In this document: piece by piece, positions 60,737 to 64,000 of the stretch
How the letters are laid out: each line of letters opens with the position of its first letter
Position numbering within the stretch: position 1 is the first letter of the stretch
Assembly (NCBI GenBank): GCA_028583415.1
Contig: CM053275.1
Coordinates: 7,788,708 to 7,852,707, forward strand
DNA from: Protea cynaroides
Taxonomy: Eukaryota; Streptophyta; Magnoliopsida; Proteales; Proteaceae
Direction of reading: 5' to 3'
Length of the DNA stretch: 64,000 nucleotides
Notes under the pieces: generated by a model
The model's input: only the letters and a program-made list of their open reading frames with translations
Databases searched by the model: none
What the model was told of the DNA's origin: nothing
Made by a program: the position numbers and the translations under genes

Positions 60737-61133
60737 TGTTGGGTTTGGTGTCTTGTATTCTATGGGGTCCACACAGTTATAAGGGTAGTACTTGTATTAG
60801 GGTATGGGTCTATTACATGTACGGGGATAAACTTGTAATTGTAGTGGGATTAGGGTTTCTAGGTTTCCCTATAAATTATCTCTGTGTGGAAAAACCTAGG
60901 TAAGGCTACAAGGACTGTAGAGGATTCTCCTCTGATAGTGGAGAGCTGGAACGCTGTAAGGCTGTAAGGCTGATAGATGAGATAGGCCTGTCAGGTAGAG
61001 AATTATGTAAACTGTTCTTGGGAATAGAAGAAAGTCACTCTTTTATCTGGTGGATGTAGGCATCCCACGATGGGGTGCTGAACCACGTTAAATCTTGTAT
61101 TTTCTTCTTGTTTGCGTGCTCCCAATCCTAACA
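60737..61133 (+). repeat. 3' LTR of the nested non-autonomous element
   Basis: 397-bp terminal repeat, with a short local duplication (gctgtaaggctgtaaggctg, about 60953-60972) not present in the first LTR. Confidence 0.88.
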
Positions 61134-63549
61134 GATCAATCATAGAATCCTGTGGAACAGGATTAGGAAAAACAGATGGCACTAGTTCTGACGAAAGCAG
61201 AAAAGGAAAGACCTGTTCATGAAAAAAGAATATCTCTGCTAACAAGATAAGACTGTGTAGACAGATTATAAACCTGATAACCTTTATGATTAGTTGGGTA
61301 TCCAACAAAGATGCAAGGAAATGCAAGGGAAGAGAACTTATGTTTATGAACAGAGGTATTACGCACATAACATAAACACTCAAAAGAATGAAAAATATCA
61401 TAAGCAGGAGATTTATGGAACAACATTTCATATGGAGATTTCCCGGACAAAATAGGAGAGGGAATTCTGTTAATGATATAGCAGGCCGTAAGCACACAAT
61501 CCCCCCAGAAACGCATAGGAAGAGAGGATTGGAACCTTAACGAGCAAGCAACCTGAAGGAGGTGCTTGTGTTTATGCTCAACCACCCCATTTTGCTGTGG
61601 TGTGTAAACACATGTTAGTTGGTGAATAATTCCAAGAGAATGAAACAAAGTCTGTAATGGAGTGGACAAAAATTCTTGTCCATTATCTGATCTAAAAAAT
61701 TTAACAGAAGCAGTAAATTGAGTAAACACCATACACAAAAATTGAGACAAAAAACTATAAACCTGAGATTTGCATTTCATAAGGTAAACCCAGGTTGTCC
61801 GAGTAAAATCAACTACCACAGTAAAAAATAGTGACAGCCAATGTTGAAAGCCATAGAATACGGCCCCCAAATATCAGAGTGCAACAACTCAAAAGGTTTG
61901 GTAGAACGAGTTATACTATCAGGAAATTAGGAACATGTGTGTTTAGCCAAAGGACAGATGGTACACACATCTTTATATGAGGGAATAGAAGGGATAGAAA
62001 ATGAATGGGGAGAGGGGTGTCCTAGTTTAAAATGCCAAGTTTTGGCTGAAACAGTAGCAGCACCAGAGAAGTACCCGGATGATGAAGGAAGAGTAGACTG
62101 AAAAGGTTCAAAGTAGTATAAGCCATCATGTAGTCTGCCCAATCCAATCAGCATCCTCGTTTGTAAGTCCTGAAAATAACAAAAAGTAGGATAAAATGTC
62201 ACTGAACAGTTTAAAGAAGCAGTTATCTGACTAACAGATAAAAGATTGAATGTAAATTTGGGAACATGAAACACACGGTCTAAATGTAATGTTGAAGATA
62301 AAAACTGACTCCCAATGGATTGAACATCATATGTAGAGCCATTCAACAAAATAACAGGAGAATGAGGAACAGAAGAAGAATGGTTTGTATGCGGTAAGGA
62401 AGTAGAAGAAAAATGGTTAGTAGCTCCTGAATCTATTATCCACGGTCTAGAGGAATGTGGAGAAACAGACAAGGTAGAAAACATACCTGCAAAGTTTGCA
62501 CTGCACGAAGTTGGATTGAGCGGAGAGATAAGTTGGTTGTACTGAGCCATGGACAAGGAAGGTATCGGGGATGGAGTGCTTAACTGAGACTGATCAGATG
62601 AAGGAAATGGTGGGACAGTGGGTAGAGTCGGTAAGATAGGTTCAGTGGAAACCAAATGGGACTGAGTTGATTTGGTAGGATATGAAATAGTTTTGGAGCG
62701 ACGAACAGACCCTGAGGGAAAACCATGAAGGCTGTAACAGGTTTCACGGGTATGACCATGACGATTACAGTGGTTGCAGAACAAACACTGACGAGTATCC
62801 AAGCCCCTCAAAACAAAGAAGGCAGTATTGTCAACTGTAACATGAGAGAGAGACAAACCTCTATGTCGTTCTTCCTGCAGAACGAGTGAATAGGCCTTAC
62901 CAGTAGAGGGAATGGGTTCCATGGTAAGAATCTGTGTTCGAACGGTGTTGTAACACTCATTCAGGCCCATAAGGAATTGGTACAGTTGCTCGGTTTGGAG
63001 ATGAAGTTAAAACAAAGCTGACAGATTAGATGTACACTTAGAACCACACTTACAGTCAGGCAAACTTAGGTGAGAGCCCAGTTCATCCCAGAGATTACGA
63101 AGAGCAGAGAAATACGAAGACACTGAGAGGTTGTCTTGACGTAGCAAAGCAATAGACCTCTTCAACTCATATATACGAGGGCCATTGCCCTGAGAGTACC
63201 GTATCTCCAGATCGAGCCACAAATCACGAGATGACTTAGTGTAAAGAACACTGTTCTGGAGATTCTTTTCCAAACTGTTGTAAATCCAAGAGGTTACCAT
63301 CAAATCGCACTGATCCCAAGCAACCACCGCAACAAGAGAGATTGTAGGATCAATAGAAAAATCTGGGCGAGGATGTGTGCCGTCGACAAATGCATATTTA
63401 TTTTTGGCACCTAACGCGACCCTCATCGCTCGTTTCCAGGTGGAATAGTTGTTCCCATCTAGAGGTTGTGTGACAAGAACATACCTAGGATTGTCCGCAG
63501 GGTATACAGTCGATGGAAAAATGGACTAAGGACTAGGTGCCGAAGCCAT

Positions 63550-64000
63550 GAGACACTAGAATGCAAGAAGATGAAACAACAATATAGGATGAGATCTCAG
63601 AAAAAAAAATATCACCAGAAACAACTAACAAAAACTAGATCTGTTCAAGAATGAATCAGAACTGAAACAACAATGAATCAACAGATGACGATAGAGACCA
63701 TAATTGAAAAGCAAAGCAAGCAAACCAGATTTGGACTCCAAATACCAGATCTGAACCAACAATGAACAACCGATGGCTAAAGAAACCAAATCGGAAAGAG
63801 AAACGAAGCAAGAAACCAAATCTTGAAAGCGGAAAGCAGAGCTGAAGCAAGAACTCCAGAAAGCTAAAGTAAAAGCAAAAAAATAAAAAAAATAAAAAAA
63901 TAAACAGATCTGAAGTAAGAACTCAGATCTGAAGAAGGATCACAGAGGACAGACGAATACAAACCACATCTCACCGAAAACTCACTAGAAGAACAAACCA
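63550..64000 (-). other. 5' leader of the minus-strand copia element
   Basis: On the minus strand this precedes the gag ATG. It is rich in (g)atctg and ggtttc(t)tgctt repeats (for example cagatctg and aaatcttg phrases every 40-60 bp). The 5' LTR and primer-binding site are not reached before the window ends. Confidence 0.5.

Larger units (their letters stand above)
59041..61133 (+). mobile_element. Non-autonomous LTR retrotransposon (2.1 kb) nested in the copia element
   Basis: Two direct LTRs, 59041-59430 and 60737-61133, start TGTTGGGTTTG(A/G)TGTC and end CCTAACA. A primer-binding site, tggtatcagagc, matching initiator tRNA-Met, follows the first LTR at 59433. A short purine tract (ggtggagatt) precedes the second. 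Flanks aacca and gatca agree at 3 of 5 bases, a decayed duplication. The 1.3-kb interior has A/T-homopolymer-rich sequence (59500-59820), a short ORF (59913-60107) and an 88-bp tandem duplication (60347-60520), but no gag or pol. It fits the LARD/TRIM class and depends on proteins from another element. The host copia reading continues on both sides. Confidence 0.88.
57226..63549 (-). pseudogene. Ty1/copia polyprotein, Retrofit/Ale-like, disrupted and split
   Basis: Reading right to left: gag starts at ATG 63549 (MASAPSP then TAG), continues in frame with NNYSTWKRAM, DLWLDLEIRYSQGNGPRIYEL, a second in-frame TAA (63007), LYQFLMGLNECY, and a CCHC knuckle (CNHCNRHGHTRETC). Protease WIIDSGATNHFSS (about 62440) is intact at DSG. 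GAG-pre-integrase HFKLGHPSPHSF follows. A stop (61927) and a frameshift near 61860 precede integrase, with FFRSDNGQEF and PQQNGVVEHKHKHLL. A foreign LTR element (59041-61133) splits the integrase C-terminus. RT (58632-57952) has WVYKIIRHADGTIERYKARLVAK, DVKNAFLHGDLEEEVYM, SLYGLKQAPRQW and LVYVDDIIITG. Further frameshifts lead to RNase H (CDSDWASCP, VYCDNQAILHI, KHIEVDCHFIREK). Dead but nearly complete. Confidence 0.92.

Overview
The window looks like nuclear DNA of a flowering plant. It is AT-rich, has one intron-containing host gene, and is otherwise almost entirely transposon sequence: Ty1/copia and other LTR elements, MULEs, hAT, Harbinger and CACTA-like DNA transposons, microsatellites and LINE tails. 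There are no operons or bacterial signals. The sequence alone does not identify the species.

Layout. 1-4440 is a badly decayed copia element (+) with tandem-repeat blocks. 4441-9850 is repeat-rich and holds one long-TIR element and copy A of a segmental duplication. 9855-13415 (-) is the one convincing host gene, an aluminium-activated malate transporter (ALMT) with six exons and about 501 codons. 13416-22850 holds a nested palindromic element, a 1.8-kb MULE with an 8-bp TSD, a hAT element, LTR remnants and two organelle-type tRNA relics. 22850-32950 is copy B of the duplication. It has grown from about 1.3 kb to about 10 kb by tandem amplification of a 304-387 bp unit and by insertion of two or three hAT elements, two short palindromic elements and a solo LTR. 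34176-41060 and beyond is a MULE whose MuDR-type transposase is interrupted by a second solo LTR of the same family. A decayed double GRF zinc-finger ORF lies convergent to it at 43222-43840.

44544-48302 is a 5'-truncated copia with gag and protease, no integrase or RT, and a long LTR. 50620-54230 is a tandem duplication with CACTA-like ends. 54894-56211 is a Harbinger-type element. 56833 to the right edge is a minus-strand Retrofit/Ale-like copia, split by a 2.1-kb LTR element that shows no gag or pol.

The most unusual item is a dispersed family of short, nearly perfect palindromes (149-245 bp, plus one nested composite). They have GGATCC-type ends and 9-bp target duplications, and several carry mirrored CACGTG (G-box) cores in their arms. 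Two have unoccupied sites inside this same window, so their insertions can be read directly. Almost every coding region except the ALMT gene is broken by stops or frameshifts.
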